A stretch of 6,309 nucleotides of DNA from JBFEYJ01 sp041563315 (GTDB taxonomy: Bacteria; Pseudomonadota; Gammaproteobacteria; Thiohalomonadales; Thiohalomonadaceae). The notes under the pieces are model-generated. The model did not search any database. It saw nothing but the letters and a program-made list of their open reading frames with translations, and was not told where the DNA came from. How positions within the stretch are numbered: the first letter of the stretch is position 1; each line of letters opens with the position of its first letter. Below are positions 5,875 through 6,309 of this stretch, one piece after another. The DNA lies in contig JBFFNE010000116.1 in the NCBI GenBank assembly GCA_041563315.1, positions 1 through 6,309 of the forward strand, read 5' to 3'. A program made the translations under genes and the position numbers.

Positions 5875-6309
5875 GTGCGGAAGCTGGTTAAAATCCTGCT
5901 ATCTCTATTATTGGTGGCGCCCGCTACCTCACTCGCATTGGGTGTTGGTGATGTGCAGTTACACTCAGGGCTGAACCAGCGCCTGGATGCTGAAATCAAG
6001 CTCCTTTCTGTCGATGCCGCTGAAGCGGATTCAATAGAAGTGTCGCTTGCCTCTTATGAGGATTTTGCCAAAGTTGGCCTGGAGCGTCCTGCTTCATTAA
6101 TGTTTATGCGCTTCGGTGTTGAACAGGCGCCCAACGGTGAGTACTACATAAAACTTAGTTCCCGGGAAGCGATTCGTGACCCTTTTCTGGATTTTCTCGT
6201 TGAAGTGAAATGGCGCTCGGGACGGGTGCTGCGCGAATATACGCTGCTGCTTGACCCGCCGGTTAGCCATCAGGAGGCTGCCCCAGCCATCACCGCACCG
6301 GTTACCACT
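5875..6309 (+). CDS. fimV: FimV-like pilus assembly/polar hub protein, N-terminal part (cut by window end)
   Basis: Only the first 145 codons are present; the frame is open to the last base. Residues 1-21 form a clear signal peptide: basic start MRKLVK, hydrophobic ILLSLLLVAP, and a likely cut after SLA. The mature protein begins LGVGDVQLHSGLNQRLDAEI (22-41), the hallmark of the FimV N-terminal domain. RDPFLDFLVEVKW (101-113) and REYTLLLDPP (120-129) are also typical. An Ala/Pro-rich stretch begins near 130, where family members have a linker before a LysM peptidoglycan-binding motif; that motif is not reached here. In Pseudomonas FimV is an inner-membrane protein needed for type IV pilus assembly and twitching. 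Start is GTG with GGGAG eight bases upstream. Expected further parts (transmembrane helix, acidic C-terminus, TPR-like FimV C domain) lie outside the window. Confidence 0.92.
   Translation, partial: MRKLVKILLSLLLVAPATSLALGVGDVQLHSGLNQRLDAEIKLLSVDAAEADSIEVSLASYEDFAKVGLERPASLMFMRFGVEQAPNGEYYIKLSSREAIRDPFLDFLVEVKWRSGRVLREYTLLLDPPVSHQEAAPAITAPVTT

Overview
The window is a compact, single-strand (+) block of core metabolism from a gammaproteobacterium: leuC, leuD, leuB, asd, a usg-type asd paralogue, then the start of a fimV-like gene that runs off the right edge. From general knowledge, leuC-leuD-leuB-asd-usg-fimV (with truA next) is the Pseudomonas-type arrangement. The 370-residue asd of the E. 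coli type and the FimV-like protein also point to Gammaproteobacteria, outside the enterics. Genus cannot be read from the sequence. Codons in the leu genes favour G/C at third positions, while usg and fimV look more AT-rich; this was judged by eye, not computed.

Layout: leuC starts at base 16 with a Shine-Dalgarno (SD) site just inside the left edge, so its promoter and any upstream leu gene are not visible. leuC and leuD encode the two subunits of isopropylmalate isomerase, and leuB the next enzyme of leucine synthesis. asd makes aspartate semialdehyde for lysine/diaminopimelate, threonine and methionine. The usg-type gene follows asd after six bases and keeps the ASADH fold signatures, but all four catalytic positions appear replaced. 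After a 118-base gap comes a secreted or membrane-anchored FimV-type protein (GTG start, signal peptide, conserved N-terminal domain), cut by the window end.

The least ordinary part is between the genes. Each of the three consecutive gaps leuC/leuD (89 nt), leuD/leuB (185 nt) and leuB/asd (196 nt) carries the same kind of intergenic repeat. A left arm starting AACGCAAAG, built of roughly 8-9 base units, lies just after the upstream stop codon. An inverted right arm ending TGCGTTA or AGCGTTA lies directly in front of the next gene's SD. The asd/usg and usg/fimV gaps lack it. These arms also create misleading in-frame TTG/GTG starts upstream of the true ATG of leuD and asd.

I see no mobile-element genes, RNA genes, CRISPR array or defence system. 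No undescribed multi-gene system is supported by this window; the repeat family and the catalytically degenerate asd paralogue are the points worth following.
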